Shown: positions 16,666 to 26,194, counted from the first letter of the stretch. The stretch: 64,000 bases of DNA from Cellulomonas sp. JH27-2 (GCF_014837175.1 NZ_JACYFR010000002.1:310001-374000); one strand, 5' to 3'. Numbers and translations are program-made. The notes: generated by a model not told the origin, from the sequence alone.

Positions 16666-18669
16666 GTGTCGGACCTCTCGGATGCCGCCAAGCGCTTGCT
16701 GATCGGACGGCCGGTCCGCAGCGAGAACGCCGGCCACTCGTTGCTGCCCAAGCGCATCGCGCTGCCCGTGTTCGCGTCGGACGCGCTCTCGTCCGTGGCG
16801 TACGCGCCGGACGAGATCCTGCTCACGCTCTCGATGGCGGGCCTCAGTGCGCTCGTGATCTCCCCGTGGGTCGGTCTCGCCGTCGCACTCGTGATGATCA
16901 CCGTGGTGGCCTCCTACCGCCAGAACGTGCGTGCGTACCCCTCGGGTGGTGGCGACTACGAGGTCGCGACGGTCAACCTCGGCCCGACGGCTGGTGTGAC
17001 GGTCGCGAGCGCGCTGCTCGTCGACTACGTCCTGACGGTGGCCGTCTCCATCTCCTCGGGGGCGCAGTACGCGGCGACAGCCTTCCCGGCCCTGCGGGGG
17101 CACGAGGCGGCGTTCGCCGTCGGCCTTGTGATCCTGCTGACCGTCGCCAACCTCCGTGGCGTGAAGGAGTCGGGCTCGGCCTTCGCGATCCCCGTCTACC
17201 TGTTCATGTTCGCCATCGGCCTCATCGCCGTGTTCGGTGCCGTGCGCTACGCGACGGGCAACCTGCCGATGGCCGAGAGCTCCGACCTCGACATCGTGGC
17301 GGAGCCCGCGTACAGCCAGGGCCTGGTGGGACTCGCTGGCTTCTTCCTGATCCTGCGGGCCTTCGCCTCCGGCTGTGCTGCGCTGACGGGCGTCGAGGCC
17401 ATCAGCAACGGGGTCCCGGCGTTCCGCAAGCCGAAGTCGAAGAACGCCGCGACCACGCTCGCCCTTCTGGGCGGCATCTCCATCACCATGATCCTGGCGA
17501 TCCTGTTCCTCGGCCGGGCGACAGGGATCCGGTTCGCGGACGACCCCGCCACCCAGCTGCTGCGCGACGGCGTCCCCGTGGGGGACACGTACGTCCAGCA
17601 CCCCGTGATCAGCCAGCTCTCGTCGGCGGTCTTCGAGGGCGTCCCCGCACTGTCCGTCCTGGTGGCCGTGGTGACCGGCCTGATCCTGGTTCTCGCCGCC
17701 AACACCGCGTTCAACGGCTTCCCGGTGCTCGGCTCGATCCTGGCCCGTGACGGCTACCTGCCGCGCCAGCTCCACACGCGCGGCGACCGGCTGGCGTACT
17801 CCAACGGCATCGTGACGCTCGCTGCGGTGGCGATCGTGCTGATCTGGGCGTTCGACGCCGAGGTCACGCGCCTGATCCAGCTCTACATCGTCGGCGTGTT
17901 CGTCTCGTTCACCCTCAGCCAGCTCGGCATGGTGCGGCACTGGACGAGAGAGCTGCGGACCGAGACTGAGTCGGGCCGCCGGTCGCAGATGCTGCGTGCC
18001 CGCGTCGTGAACTCGATCGGGTTCGTCATGACGGGGACCGTGCTGATCGTCGTCCTGCTGACCAAGTTCACGCACGGCGCCTACATCGCGATCATCGCGA
18101 TGATCGTGGTCTTCGTGATCATGCGAGCCATCCACAAGCACTACGAGACGGTCCGCAAGGAGCTCGCGCTGGGCGTGGACGCGGAGGCGGCGCGCGCGCT
18201 GCCCAGCCGTGTGCACGCCATCGTGCTCGTCTCGCACCTGCACCGCCCGACGATGCGCGCGCTCGCGTACGCCCGCGCGTCGCGACCCAGCGTGCTGGAG
18301 GCGGTGACCGTGGGCGTCGACCCGGACGACGTCGCCGACCTGCGCACCCAGTGGGACGCGATGGACCTCCCGGTCCCGCTGCGGATCCTCGACTCCCCGT
18401 TCCGGGAGATCACGCGTCCCGTGCTCACCTACGTCCGCTCGATCCGCCGGGAGAGCCCGCGCGACCTGGTGGTCGTCTACATCCCCGAGTACGTGGTGGG
18501 GCACTGGTGGGAGCAGCTGCTGCACAACCAGAGCGCGCTCCGGCTCAAGGGACGTCTGCTGTTCACACCCGGCGTCGTCGTGGCGTCCGTGCCGTGGCAG
18601 TTGTCGTCGACCGAGGGGCAGACGGGCCTCGAGGACCCCGTGCGAGGACCGGTGAAGCGTGGCTTCTGA
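16666..18669 (+). CDS. APC superfamily permease, KimA-like (probable potassium importer)
   Basis: 667-aa membrane protein. After a short cytoplasmic N-terminus comes the signature LPVFASDALSSVAYAPDEI typical of the KimA (YdaO) branch of APC transporters, then about 12 membrane segments up to about residue 490, then a cytoplasmic UspA/KimA-type C-terminal domain of about 175 residues (HAIVLVSHLHRPTMRALAYA). Bacillus KimA is a high-affinity proton/potassium symporter. Potassium transport is inferred from that motif and from the divergent TrkA pair; annotation pipelines usually call it an amino acid permease. The RNA methyltransferase gene begins one base after its stop codon. Confidence 0.85.
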   Translation: MSDLSDAAKRLLIGRPVRSENAGHSLLPKRIALPVFASDALSSVAYAPDEILLTLSMAGLSALVISPWVGLAVALVMITVVASYRQNVRAYPSGGGDYEVATVNLGPTAGVTVASALLVDYVLTVAVSISSGAQYAATAFPALRGHEAAFAVGLVILLTVANLRGVKESGSAFAIPVYLFMFAIGLIAVFGAVRYATGNLPMAESSDLDIVAEPAYSQGLVGLAGFFLILRAFASGCAALTGVEAISNGVPAFRKPKSKNAATTLALLGGISITMILAILFLGRATGIRFADDPATQLLRDGVPVGDTYVQHPVISQLSSAVFEGVPALSVLVAVVTGLILVLAANTAFNGFPVLGSILARDGYLPRQLHTRGDRLAYSNGIVTLAAVAIVLIWAFDAEVTRLIQLYIVGVFVSFTLSQLGMVRHWTRELRTETESGRRSQMLRARVVNSIGFVMTGTVLIVVLLTKFTHGAYIAIIAMIVVFVIMRAIHKHYETVRKELALGVDAEAARALPSRVHAIVLVSHLHRPTMRALAYARASRPSVLEAVTVGVDPDDVADLRTQWDAMDLPVPLRILDSPFREITRPVLTYVRSIRRESPRDLVVVYIPEYVVGHWWEQLLHNQSALRLKGRLLFTPGVVVASVPWQLSSTEGQTGLEDPVRGPVKRGF

Positions 18670-18670
18670 C

Positions 18671-19900
18671 ATGTCCCAGCTCGTAGAGCTCGAGATCGGC
18701 CCGATCGCCCACGGCGGTCACTGCGTGGCGCGGTACGAGGGCCGCGTCGTCTTCGTGAGGCACACGCTGCCGGGGGAGCGCGTGCTCGCGCGGTTGACGG
18801 ACGCGGCACCCGACGCGAAGTTCTGGCGGGCGGACGCGGTCGAGGTGCTGGACGCGTCGCCCGACCGCGTGCCGTCCGCGTGGCCGCAGGCCGGACCCGG
18901 CGGCGTCGGCGGGGGAGAGCTCGCGCACGTCGCGCTGCCCGCGCAGCGGGCGTGGAAGACGGCCGTGCTCGACGAGCAGCTGCGCCGGCTGGCGAAGCTG
19001 GACCTGGACGTCGCCGTGCTCGGCGCACCCGGCGACGACGAGCGGGGCGGGCTGGGCTGGCGCACGCGGATCGACCTGGTGGCGGACGCCGAGGGCCGTG
19101 CCGGCATGCGCGGTCACCGCTCGCACGAGGTGCACGCCATGGAGTCGATGCCGCTCGCGTCACCCGCCATCGAGAACCTGGACCTGTTCGGCCGGCGGTG
19201 GCCGGCCGGTACGCACATCGAGGCGATCGCCCCAGCGGGTGGGGACGACCCGATCGTGCTGCTCGACGGCGTGCCCTACGACGTGCGCCGCAGTCGCGTC
19301 GACCCGCGCCCGAACGCCCGCACGTCGGTGCGTGAGCGCGTCGGGGACCGCGTCTACCGGGTCGCCGCGGCCGGGTTCTGGCAGGTCCACCGCGAGGCGC
19401 CCGGTGTGCTCGTCGACGCCGTCCTGGCCGGCGTGGGCGACGTCGACGGTGCGGCCGTGCTGGACCTCTACTCGGGCGCGGGCCTGTTCACGGCACCGCT
19501 GGCCGACGCGGTGGGCGATTCGGGCGAGGTCGTGTCGGTCGAGGGTGACGAGCGCGCGGTCAAGGACGCGCGCCGCAATCTGCACGACCGCTCGAACGTC
19601 GAGCTGCACGCCGGGGACGTGGCCCGCGTCCTGACCGGCCGCGACGACGCGGACTCCGACGTGGTGCACGCCGACGTCGTGGTGCTGGACCCGCCCCGGA
19701 CGGGTGCCGGGCGCGCGGTCGTGGACGGGATCCTGGACCTGCGGCCCGAGCGCGTGGTGTACGTCGCGTGCGACCCGGCCGCGCTCGCGCGCGACCTGGC
19801 GACGTTCGGCGCCGGCGGCTACTCCGTGGCCTCCCTCGTCGGGCACGACCTGTTCCCGATGACCCACCACCTCGAGGCCGTCGCGGTCCTGACGCGCTGA
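18671..19900 (+). CDS. TRAM-domain class I SAM-dependent RNA methyltransferase (TrmA/RumA family)
   Basis: 409-aa enzyme expected to methylate C5 of a uridine in rRNA or tRNA. An N-terminal TRAM domain (LVELEIGPIAHGGHCVARYEGRVVFVRHTLPGE) binds RNA. The SAM-binding loop is VLDLYSGAGLFTAPLA, and the catalytic region has DPPRTGAGRAVVDG and the nucleophile Cys in YVACDPAALARDLA (YVSCNP in the E. coli enzymes). The Fe-S cysteine cluster of RumA is absent, as is usual for actinobacterial members. I chose ATG 18671 over an in-frame GTG at 18659 inside the permease gene. A strong hairpin overlaps the stop. Confidence 0.9.
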   Translation: MSQLVELEIGPIAHGGHCVARYEGRVVFVRHTLPGERVLARLTDAAPDAKFWRADAVEVLDASPDRVPSAWPQAGPGGVGGGELAHVALPAQRAWKTAVLDEQLRRLAKLDLDVAVLGAPGDDERGGLGWRTRIDLVADAEGRAGMRGHRSHEVHAMESMPLASPAIENLDLFGRRWPAGTHIEAIAPAGGDDPIVLLDGVPYDVRRSRVDPRPNARTSVRERVGDRVYRVAAAGFWQVHREAPGVLVDAVLAGVGDVDGAAVLDLYSGAGLFTAPLADAVGDSGEVVSVEGDERAVKDARRNLHDRSNVELHAGDVARVLTGRDDADSDVVHADVVVLDPPRTGAGRAVVDGILDLRPERVVYVACDPAALARDLATFGAGGYSVASLVGHDLFPMTHHLEAVAVLTR

Positions 19901-19930
19901 CGGGCGCCCACGTGCGTGGGCGCCCGTCAG
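19897..19930. terminator. bidirectional hairpin between methyltransferase and repeat-protein genes
   Basis: Perfect 16-bp arms (CTGACGGGCGCCCACG and its complement) separated by 2 nt. The left arm includes the methyltransferase TGA stop. Confidence 0.8.
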
Positions 19931-19937
19931 GCGCGGG

Positions 19938-22088
19938 TCAGCCGACCTTCGCGCTCGCCGCCGAGTACGTCGAGGCGGTGAGGTACCCGGTCTTGGTCCC
20001 GGTGACGCGCACCTTGATCGTCGCGCCCTTGTCGGCGGTGACCAGCTTGTACGACGACGACTTCGCGCCGCTGATCGCCGTCGAGCCGCGGTACCACTGG
20101 TAGGTGAGCGTGACGGGCGACGGCCCCCACGTCCCGGCCGTGGCCTTGAGCGTCTGACCCACCTTCGCGGTGCCGCTGATCGTCGGCGTCTTCGTCGTGA
20201 GCTTGCCGAGGATCGCCGCGGTGGCGGCCGAGCCGCGCACGGCGGTCACGAACCCGGACTTCGACCCGGTGACGTGGACCGTGAGCGTCTTGGCCCGGTC
20301 GGACGTGGTCGGCGTGTAGGTGCTGGCCGTCGCTCCCGAGATCGCCGTGCCGGACCGGTACCACTGGTACTTCAGCGTCACGGGTGACGGCCCCCAGGTG
20401 CCAGGCACGGCGGTGAGCTTGCTCCCCACGGCACGCGTCCCGCTGATGGTGGGTGTGGGAGCCGTCAGGACGCCCTGGATCGCGGTGGTCGGCGACGAGT
20501 AGGTCTCGGCCCTCGCGTAGCCGGTCTTGGTCCCGATGACGTGGACCGTGAGCGTCTTGGCCTGGTCCGACGCGGTGAGCTTGTAGGTGCTCGCCGTCGC
20601 GCCCGTGATCTTGGAGCCCGCGCGGTACCACTGGTAGGCCAGCGTCACCGGAGCGGGCCCCCACGTGCCGGGCTTCGCCGTCAGCGTGCTGCCCACCGCG
20701 AGGGTGCCGGAGATCGTCGGCTTGGGGGCGGTCAGGGTCCCGGTGACGACGGTCGAGGCCGCCGCGTGGAGCTCGTTGTAGCCCGACGAGCCGGAGACCG
20801 TCATGTGCACGCTGATCCGCTTGCCGACGTCACCGGGAGCGACCACGTAGCTGGTGTCACCCGAGGACATGCCCTGGTTCGTGGCACGGCCGTCGACGTA
20901 CCAGGTGAACATCGCGGGGTTGTCCGTCGCCGGCGTGACCATGCCGTACTTCACCTGGAGCGTCGAGCCGACCGTGGGTGTCCCGGAGATCGTCAGAGGG
21001 GCGGACAGCGTGGGGGAGGGCCGGCCGACGGTGCCGGCGTACCCGTACTGCGACGTGGTCTTGTAGCCCGCTCGCGTGCCGGTCACGACGACGAAGATCG
21101 AGTCACCGGCCTGCGCGGCCGTCGGGGAATAGGTCCGTCCCGTCGCGCCGGGGAAGTCGACCCGCGTCGAACCCTCCCAGGTGCCCCACTGGTAGGTGAG
21201 CGCGGTGTCGCCGGGGATCCAGGTGCCGGGGTCCACCGTGAGCACGCCGCCGACGGCTGCCGAGCCCGTCACCCACGGCGTGCCCGGCACGAGGGACTTT
21301 CCGGCCGGCGTCAGGGCGACGGTGAGCTCCTGGCGCCGGTTCGTCGCCGTGACGGTGATGTCCGTGGCCGTGTCCTGCGTCGCCTCGTCGTCCCAGCACC
21401 TGTCGGCGTATCGCTGGGAGGGGACCCAGTCGTCGTCGACGTAGAAGTCGTCCATGAAGCACAGGCGGTAGGTCTTGCCGACCTCCGTGCGCCACCACAT
21501 CTGCCCCTTCTCGTCGGTGATGAGCGGACCCATCTGCGGCGGGTACCAGTCCTGCTCCTGCGGGCGCCACTCCAGCACGGTCCAGCCGATGTTGGGCAGC
21601 GGGTTGCCTGCCAGGTCGGTCGCCGTGCCGAGGATGCCGGTCGCGGGCGGGAGGACGAGGTCGACACCCGACACGGAGGTGCTCGGGACCGTGAACGACG
21701 CGCCATAGCCCTCGACGCTCTTCGTGCCGTCCCAGGTCGCGCTCGCCAGCACGTGGTCGTCGACGACGGGGGCGGCCGTCAGGTCGCTCTTGCCCGGCGT
21801 GGCACCGCTGATGGTGAAGGAGCCGTCGGCCTTCGTGGTCGCGTCGATCGACGCGTTCGAGACCCACGAGTAGTACTGGACGGTCGCGGAGACCGGGTGG
21901 CCCTGCTCGTCCTTCACCGATCCGGAGATCGTCACCGTGGTGGCGGCGTGGGCGGGGGCTGCGACGACGGTCGCCAGCCCCGCGACGAGCACCGCCCCCA
22001 GGGTTGCAGCGAGTGCTCGTGGTGCTCGACGCAGGAGACGATCGTTCGTCGCCCCCTGGGTCCGCCGGCTGTGCTGTCTGCGGATCAC
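19938..22088 (-). CDS. secreted Ig-like repeat protein, function unknown
   Basis: 716-aa exported protein. The N-terminus is a long signal peptide: a basic region RRQHSRR/RLLRRAPR, hydrophobic LAATLGAVLVAGLATVVAA, and a likely cut at AHA/ATT near residue 48. Two carboxypeptidase-regulatory-like beta domains follow (about 50-260; TVTISGSVKDEQGHPVSA). Then come two diverged and three closely related repeats of about 89 residues, each with PTISGT, GTWGPSPVTL and YQWYR motifs. There is no LPXTG or C-terminal anchor, so it is probably released or held by its repeats. GTG 22088 has a GGAGGA ribosome site. Adhesion or polymer binding is only a guess. Confidence 0.85.
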   Translation of the reverse strand: MIRRQHSRRTQGATNDRLLRRAPRALAATLGAVLVAGLATVVAAPAHAATTVTISGSVKDEQGHPVSATVQYYSWVSNASIDATTKADGSFTISGATPGKSDLTAAPVVDDHVLASATWDGTKSVEGYGASFTVPSTSVSGVDLVLPPATGILGTATDLAGNPLPNIGWTVLEWRPQEQDWYPPQMGPLITDEKGQMWWRTEVGKTYRLCFMDDFYVDDDWVPSQRYADRCWDDEATQDTATDITVTATNRRQELTVALTPAGKSLVPGTPWVTGSAAVGGVLTVDPGTWIPGDTALTYQWGTWEGSTRVDFPGATGRTYSPTAAQAGDSIFVVVTGTRAGYKTTSQYGYAGTVGRPSPTLSAPLTISGTPTVGSTLQVKYGMVTPATDNPAMFTWYVDGRATNQGMSSGDTSYVVAPGDVGKRISVHMTVSGSSGYNELHAAASTVVTGTLTAPKPTISGTLAVGSTLTAKPGTWGPAPVTLAYQWYRAGSKITGATASTYKLTASDQAKTLTVHVIGTKTGYARAETYSSPTTAIQGVLTAPTPTISGTRAVGSKLTAVPGTWGPSPVTLKYQWYRSGTAISGATASTYTPTTSDRAKTLTVHVTGSKSGFVTAVRGSAATAAILGKLTTKTPTISGTAKVGQTLKATAGTWGPSPVTLTYQWYRGSTAISGAKSSSYKLVTADKGATIKVRVTGTKTGYLTASTYSAASAKVG
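19941..20723 (-). repeat. three tandem 267-bp coding repeats
   Basis: Residues about 456-544, 545-633 and 634-716 of the secreted protein are tandem copies of the same 89-aa unit (the last truncated by six residues). Segments such as GTWGPSPVTL and YQWYR are identical or nearly so, and the DNA is close enough for recombination to change copy number. Confidence 0.8.
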
Positions 22089-22237
22089 GCCCGTCCTCCG
22101 ATGTCGTGGTTGCCTCGGTGCGCGGACAGGTTACGCGACAAGTCGGGCAGATCACCCGGCGCCGACATGTCGCGCGGCGTGCACGGGCGTCCTAGCGTGG
22201 GTGGGGCAGGACGGCCCGCCGACGAGAGGAGAGTGTC

Positions 22238-22405
22238 GTGAGCGACGAGAGCACGCAGGAGAAGCTGGCCGAGGCGAAGCGGACGGCCACCCAGGAGCTG
22301 TTCAAGTCCGGCACGCCGGACTACGACCCGCGCGCTCAGCAGCGGGCGGTCGAGGCCGAGCGCAAGGCGCAGCACGCCGCCGACGAGGCGCGCGACGCGA
22401 AGTAG
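22238..22405 (+). CDS. small charged protein of 55 aa, function unknown
   Basis: GTG 22238 follows a strong GAGAGGAGAG ribosome site at 8-nt spacing, and the 55-codon frame ends at TAG. The product begins MSDESTQEKLAEAKRTATQE, is almost entirely charged or alanine-rich, lacks cysteine and membrane segments, and should form long helices (ERKAQHAADEARDAK at the end). The middle, LFKSGTPDYDPRAQQRAVEA, is less repetitive. It is divergent from the secreted repeat protein, and only a short gap with the aconitase promoter follows. I do not recognise the family. A good ribosome site and codon use like the neighbours' argue that it is real. Confidence 0.65.
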   Translation: MSDESTQEKLAEAKRTATQELFKSGTPDYDPRAQQRAVEAERKAQHAADEARDAK

Positions 22406-22450
22406 CCCGACTCCCCGGCACGCGGGGTCGCGGGCGACGTGCATGGTGAT

Positions 22451-22470
22451 GTATCTTGATGTCAAGATAC
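22451..22470. promoter_or_regulatory. perfect 20-bp palindromic operator upstream of acnA (MarR/TamR type)
   Basis: GTATCTTGA-TG-TCAAGATAC: 9-bp arms with perfect symmetry, in a conspicuously AT-rich patch 90 bp before the aconitase start. MarR-family proteins such as Streptomyces TamR, which controls aconitase, bind ATCTTGA/TCAAGAT palindromes as I recall. The right arm overlaps the probable -35 region (GTCAAG, 18 nt from TAGGCT), which would allow repression. Confidence 0.7.
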
Positions 22471-22484
22471 TTCGGTGCGACCAC

Positions 22485-22490
22485 TAGGCT
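22485..22490 (+). promoter_or_regulatory. acnA: -10 element (TAGGCT) of the acnA promoter
   Basis: TAGGCT lies 18 nt after GTCAAG inside the palindrome and about 70 nt before GTG 22560. Transcription would start near 22497. Confidence 0.5.
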
Positions 22491-22559
22491 GGTCCCGCAT
22501 CGTCTCGAGCCGGGCCCCCACACGCTCCCGGCCGACTCGCCCCGATGAAGGAGTCCTGC

Positions 22560-25304
22560 GTGAGCACTGTCGACAGCTTCGGATCCAAGGGAACCCTCGA
22601 GGTAGGTGACGCCTCGTACGAGGTCTACCGCCTGGCGGCCGTGCCCGGCCTCGAGCGTCTTCCCTTCAGCCTCAAGGTGCTCGCGGAGAACCTGCTGCGC
22701 ACCGAGGACGGCGCCAACATCACCGCCGACCACATCAACGCGCTCGCGACGTGGGACCCCGACGCCCAGCCCGACACCGAGATCCAGTTCACGCCCGCGC
22801 GCGTGATCATGCAGGACTTCACCGGTGTGCCCTGCGTCGTCGACCTCGCCACCATGCGTGAGGCCGTCGTCGAGCTCGGCGGCGACGCGACCCGCATCAA
22901 CCCCCTCGCGCCGGCCGAGATGGTCATCGACCACTCGGTCCAGATCGACGTCGCCGGCCGCGCCGATGCGTTCGAGCGCAACGTCGAGCTGGAGTACCAG
23001 CGCAACCGCGAGCGCTACCAGTTCCTGCGCTGGGGCCAGACGGCGTTCGACGACTTCAAGGTCGTCCCCCCGGGCACGGGCATCGTGCACCAGGTCAACA
23101 TCGAGTACCTGGCCCGCGGCATCATGGTCCGCGACGGCAAGGCGTACCCCGACACCTGCGTCGGTACCGACTCGCACACGACGATGGTCAACGGCCTGGG
23201 CGTGCTGGGCTGGGGTGTCGGCGGCATCGAGGCAGAGGCCGCGATGCTCGGCCAGCCGGTCTCGATGCTCATCCCGCGCGTCGTCGGCTTCAAGCTGACC
23301 GGCAACATCCCCGCGGGCGTCACCGCCACGGACGTCGTGCTGACCATCACGCAGAAGCTGCGCCAGCACGGCGTCGTCGGCAAGTTCGTCGAGTTCTACG
23401 GCGAGGGCGTCGCGGCGGTGCCGCTGGCCAACCGCGCCACGATCGGCAACATGAGCCCCGAGTTCGGCTCCACCTGCGCGATCTTCCCGATCGACTCGGT
23501 CACGATCGACTACCTGCGTCTCACGGGCCGGTCCGACGAGCAGCTCGCGCTGGTCGAGGCCTACGCCAAGGAGCAGGGCATGTGGCTCGACCCGAGCGCC
23601 GACGGTTACGTGCAGCCGGTGTTCTCGGAGTACCTCGAGCTCGACCTGTCGACGGTCGTCCCGTCGATCGCCGGCCCCAAGCGTCCCCAGGACCGCATCG
23701 AGCTGTCGCGGGCCAAGGAGCAGTTCCAGCGCGACCTGCCCACCTACGCGCCGGAGTTCGCCACGGGCGTCGACGAGGCGGAGCGTGAGTCGTTCCCGGC
23801 GTCTGACTCGCCGGCGATCACGTCGGCGGCCGAGCGCACCTACCCGGTCACGGACGCCGACGGCCGCCAGTTCGAGCTCTTCCACGGAGCCGTCGCGATC
23901 GCGTCGATCACGTCGTGCACCAACACGTCCAACCCGTCGGTCATGATCGCCGCGGCCCTGGTCGCGAAGAAGGCCGTCGAGAAGGGTCTCGTCGCCAAGC
24001 CGTGGGTCAAGACGTCCATGGCGCCCGGCTCGCAGGTCGTGACCAACTACTACGAGAAGGCCGGCCTGTGGCCGTACCTCGAGAAGCTGGGCTTCCACCT
24101 GGTCGGCTACGGCTGCGCCACGTGCATCGGCAACTCGGGCCCGCTCGACGACCAGGTCTCGGCCGTCGTCAACGAGCACGACCTGGCCGTCGCCGCGGTG
24201 CTGTCCGGCAACCGCAACTTCGAGGGGCGCATCAACCCCGACGTGAAGATGAACTACCTGGCGTCCCCGCCGCTGGTCATCGCGTACGCGCTGGCCGGGA
24301 CGATGGACTTCGACTTCGAGTCCGACCCGCTGGGTCGCGACGAGGCCGGTCAGCCCATCTTCCTGGCGGACATCTGGCCGTCCCCGGAGGAGGTCCAGGC
24401 GACCATCGACGCGTCGATCGACCGGGCGATGTTCACCAAGGACTACGCCGACGTCTTCACGGGCGACGAGCGGTGGCGCGCGCTGCAGACCCCCGAGGGC
24501 GACACGTTCGAGTGGGACGCCGACTCCACCTACGTCCGCAAGCCCCCGTACTTCGAGGGCATGCAGGCCGAGCCCGCGCCCGTGGTCGACTTCACGGGTG
24601 CCCGCGTGCTGGCCAAGCTGGGCGACTCGGTCACCACCGACCACATCAGCCCCGCCGGCTCGATCAAGGCCGACAGCCCCGCCGGCCTGTATCTCGCCGA
24701 GAACGGCGTCGAGCGTCGTGACTACAACTCCTACGGCTCGCGCCGCGGGAACCACGAGGTCATGATCCGCGGCACGTTCGCCAACATCCGCCTGCGCAAC
24801 CAGCTGGTCCCCGGTGTCGAGGGCGGGTTCACCAAGAACCTGCTGACCGGCGAGCAGACGTCGATCTACGACGCGTCGCAGGCGTACCAGGCCGCCGGCA
24901 TCCCGCTCGTCGTCCTCGGCGGCAAGGAGTACGGCTCCGGCTCGTCGCGCGACTGGGCCGCCAAGGGCACCAGCCTGCTGGGCGTCAAGGCCGTCATCAC
25001 CGAGAGCTTCGAGCGGATCCACCGCTCCAACCTCATCGGGATGGGGGTGCTGCCGCTGCAGTTCCCCGAGGGCGAGTCGGCCGACTCCCTGGGCCTGGAC
25101 GGCACCGAGACGTTCGACATCGCGGGCGTCACGGCGCTCAACGAGGGCACCACGCCGCGCACCCTGGCCGTGAAGGCGACCAAGGAGGACGGCTCGGTCG
25201 TCGAGTTCGACGCGGTCCTGCGCATCGACACCCCCGGTGAGGCGGACTACTACCGCAACGGCGGCATCCTGCAGTACGTGCTGCGCCAGGTCGCGCAGGC
25301 CTGA
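22560..25304 (+). CDS. acnA: aconitate hydratase A
   Basis: 914-aa TCA-cycle aconitase interconverting citrate and isocitrate through a [4Fe-4S] cluster. Cluster ligands are Cys453 (SCTNTSNP), Cys519 and Cys522 ([11 protein letters not shown]). The C-terminal swivel domain has [13 protein letters not shown] with the substrate-binding serine and arginine. I chose GTG 22560 because an AAGGAG site lies just upstream; an ATG at 22545 would place that site inside the gene. The length is normal for AcnA/IRP-type enzymes. The palindrome upstream suggests metabolite or redox control by a MarR-family protein. A perfect terminator follows. Confidence 0.97.
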   Translation: MSTVDSFGSKGTLEVGDASYEVYRLAAVPGLERLPFSLKVLAENLLRTEDGANITADHINALATWDPDAQPDTEIQFTPARVIMQDFTGVPCVVDLATMREAVVELGGDATRINPLAPAEMVIDHSVQIDVAGRADAFERNVELEYQRNRERYQFLRWGQTAFDDFKVVPPGTGIVHQVNIEYLARGIMVRDGKAYPDTCVGTDSHTTMVNGLGVLGWGVGGIEAEAAMLGQPVSMLIPRVVGFKLTGNIPAGVTATDVVLTITQKLRQHGVVGKFVEFYGEGVAAVPLANRATIGNMSPEFGSTCAIFPIDSVTIDYLRLTGRSDEQLALVEAYAKEQGMWLDPSADGYVQPVFSEYLELDLSTVVPSIAGPKRPQDRIELSRAKEQFQRDLPTYAPEFATGVDEAERESFPASDSPAITSAAERTYPVTDADGRQFELFHGAVAIASITSCTNTSNPSVMIAAALVAKKAVEKGLVAKPWVKTSMAPGSQVVTNYYEKAGLWPYLEKLGFHLVGYGCATCIGNSGPLDDQVSAVVNEHDLAVAAVLSGNRNFEGRINPDVKMNYLASPPLVIAYALAGTMDFDFESDPLGRDEAGQPIFLADIWPSPEEVQATIDASIDRAMFTKDYADVFTGDERWRALQTPEGDTFEWDADSTYVRKPPYFEGMQAEPAPVVDFTGARVLAKLGDSVTTDHISPAGSIKADSPAGLYLAENGVERRDYNSYGSRRGNHEVMIRGTFANIRLRNQLVPGVEGGFTKNLLTGEQTSIYDASQAYQAAGIPLVVLGGKEYGSGSSRDWAAKGTSLLGVKAVITESFERIHRSNLIGMGVLPLQFPEGESADSLGLDGTETFDIAGVTALNEGTTPRTLAVKATKEDGSVVEFDAVLRIDTPGEADYYRNGGILQYVLRQVAQA

Positions 25305-25316
25305 CCAGCACGACGA

Positions 25317-25352
25317 CGCGAGCCCGGTCCTGACACCAGGACCGGGCTCGCG
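25317..25352. terminator. terminator after acnA
   Basis: Perfect 16-bp stem (CGCGAGCCCGGTCCTG and its complement) with an ACAC loop, 12 bp after the acnA stop and 23 bp before the stop of the convergent hydrolase. Confidence 0.85.
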
Positions 25353-25374
25353 GTGTGTCAGGGCTGGGGCGAAC

Positions 25375-26187
25375 TCACGACGTCGCGGCGACGAGCCAGT
25401 CCAGCGCGACGGGCAGGGCCTCGAGGACGGAGACGTGGCTGTCGCGAGGGCGGGTCCAGAGCTCGGCGGCGGGCAGGTGCTCGAGCAGCCACGCGCTGTG
25501 CTGCGGCGGCACGACACGGTCCAGCGACCCGTGCACCAGGAGCACGGGCACGGTGATCGACGCGGGGTCGAAGCCCCACGGGTGGGCGAACGCGACGTCG
25601 TCGTCGACGATCCCGTCGAGCCCTTGCCCCGAAGCTCGTTGTGCATCCTCTCCGAGCGGCGCCCATGCCCCGGACAGCGTCGCCCAGTCGGCGGCCGTGA
25701 ACGCCTCGACACCGCCCTCCGGTGTCGCGGCCCGCACGCCGCGCCCGGCCGCACCCGCGCGGAGCGTGGCGTCGGACGCCATCCCGGCCGCCCAGTCGAA
25801 GCCGTCGACGAACGGCGCGAGCCCCGCCAGCGACACGACGCCCGTGGTTTTGTCGGGGAGCAACGCGGCGCACGCGAGCGCGTGCGGGCCACCACCGGAC
25901 GCGCCGGCGTGCGCGGCGGAGTCGATGTCGAGGGCATCGAGCACGTGTGCGACGTCGCTCGCAGCGGACGCGACGTCGCGTCCCGGGTGCGGGGTGGACC
26001 CGCCGTAGCTGGGACGGCCGTAGGACAGCAGGCGCAGTCCGCGCGCCCGGGCGGCCTCGAGGACCGGTGCGAGCAACGCGCCCGTCTGCGGGGAGCCGTG
26101 GTGCCAGACGAGCGCTGGTCCGTCGTCGCCGCTGTCGTGCACCCGCAGCGTGCGGCCGTCGGGCAGGTCCACGTCGAGAACGGTCAT
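25375..26187 (-). CDS. alpha/beta hydrolase
   Basis: 270-aa alpha/beta-hydrolase-fold enzyme. The oxyanion HG motif is HHGSPQTG, the nucleophile elbow GASGG carries Ser97, the acid lies in VPVLLVHGSLDRVVP, and the catalytic His in RPRDSHVSVL near the C-terminus. A cap region spans about 120-200. The substrate is unknown; this group includes esterases, haloperoxidase-like enzymes and proline iminopeptidases. ATG 26187 has no ribosome site but a leaderless -10 box 7 nt upstream, which fixes the start. It sits just downstream of the kinase gene on the same strand but appears to have its own promoter. Confidence 0.88.
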   Translation of the reverse strand: MTVLDVDLPDGRTLRVHDSGDDGPALVWHHGSPQTGALLAPVLEAARARGLRLLSYGRPSYGGSTPHPGRDVASAASDVAHVLDALDIDSAAHAGASGGGPHALACAALLPDKTTGVVSLAGLAPFVDGFDWAAGMASDATLRAGAAGRGVRAATPEGGVEAFTAADWATLSGAWAPLGEDAQRASGQGLDGIVDDDVAFAHPWGFDPASITVPVLLVHGSLDRVVPPQHSAWLLEHLPAAELWTRPRDSHVSVLEALPVALDWLVAATS

Positions 26188-26194
26188 GGGCGTG

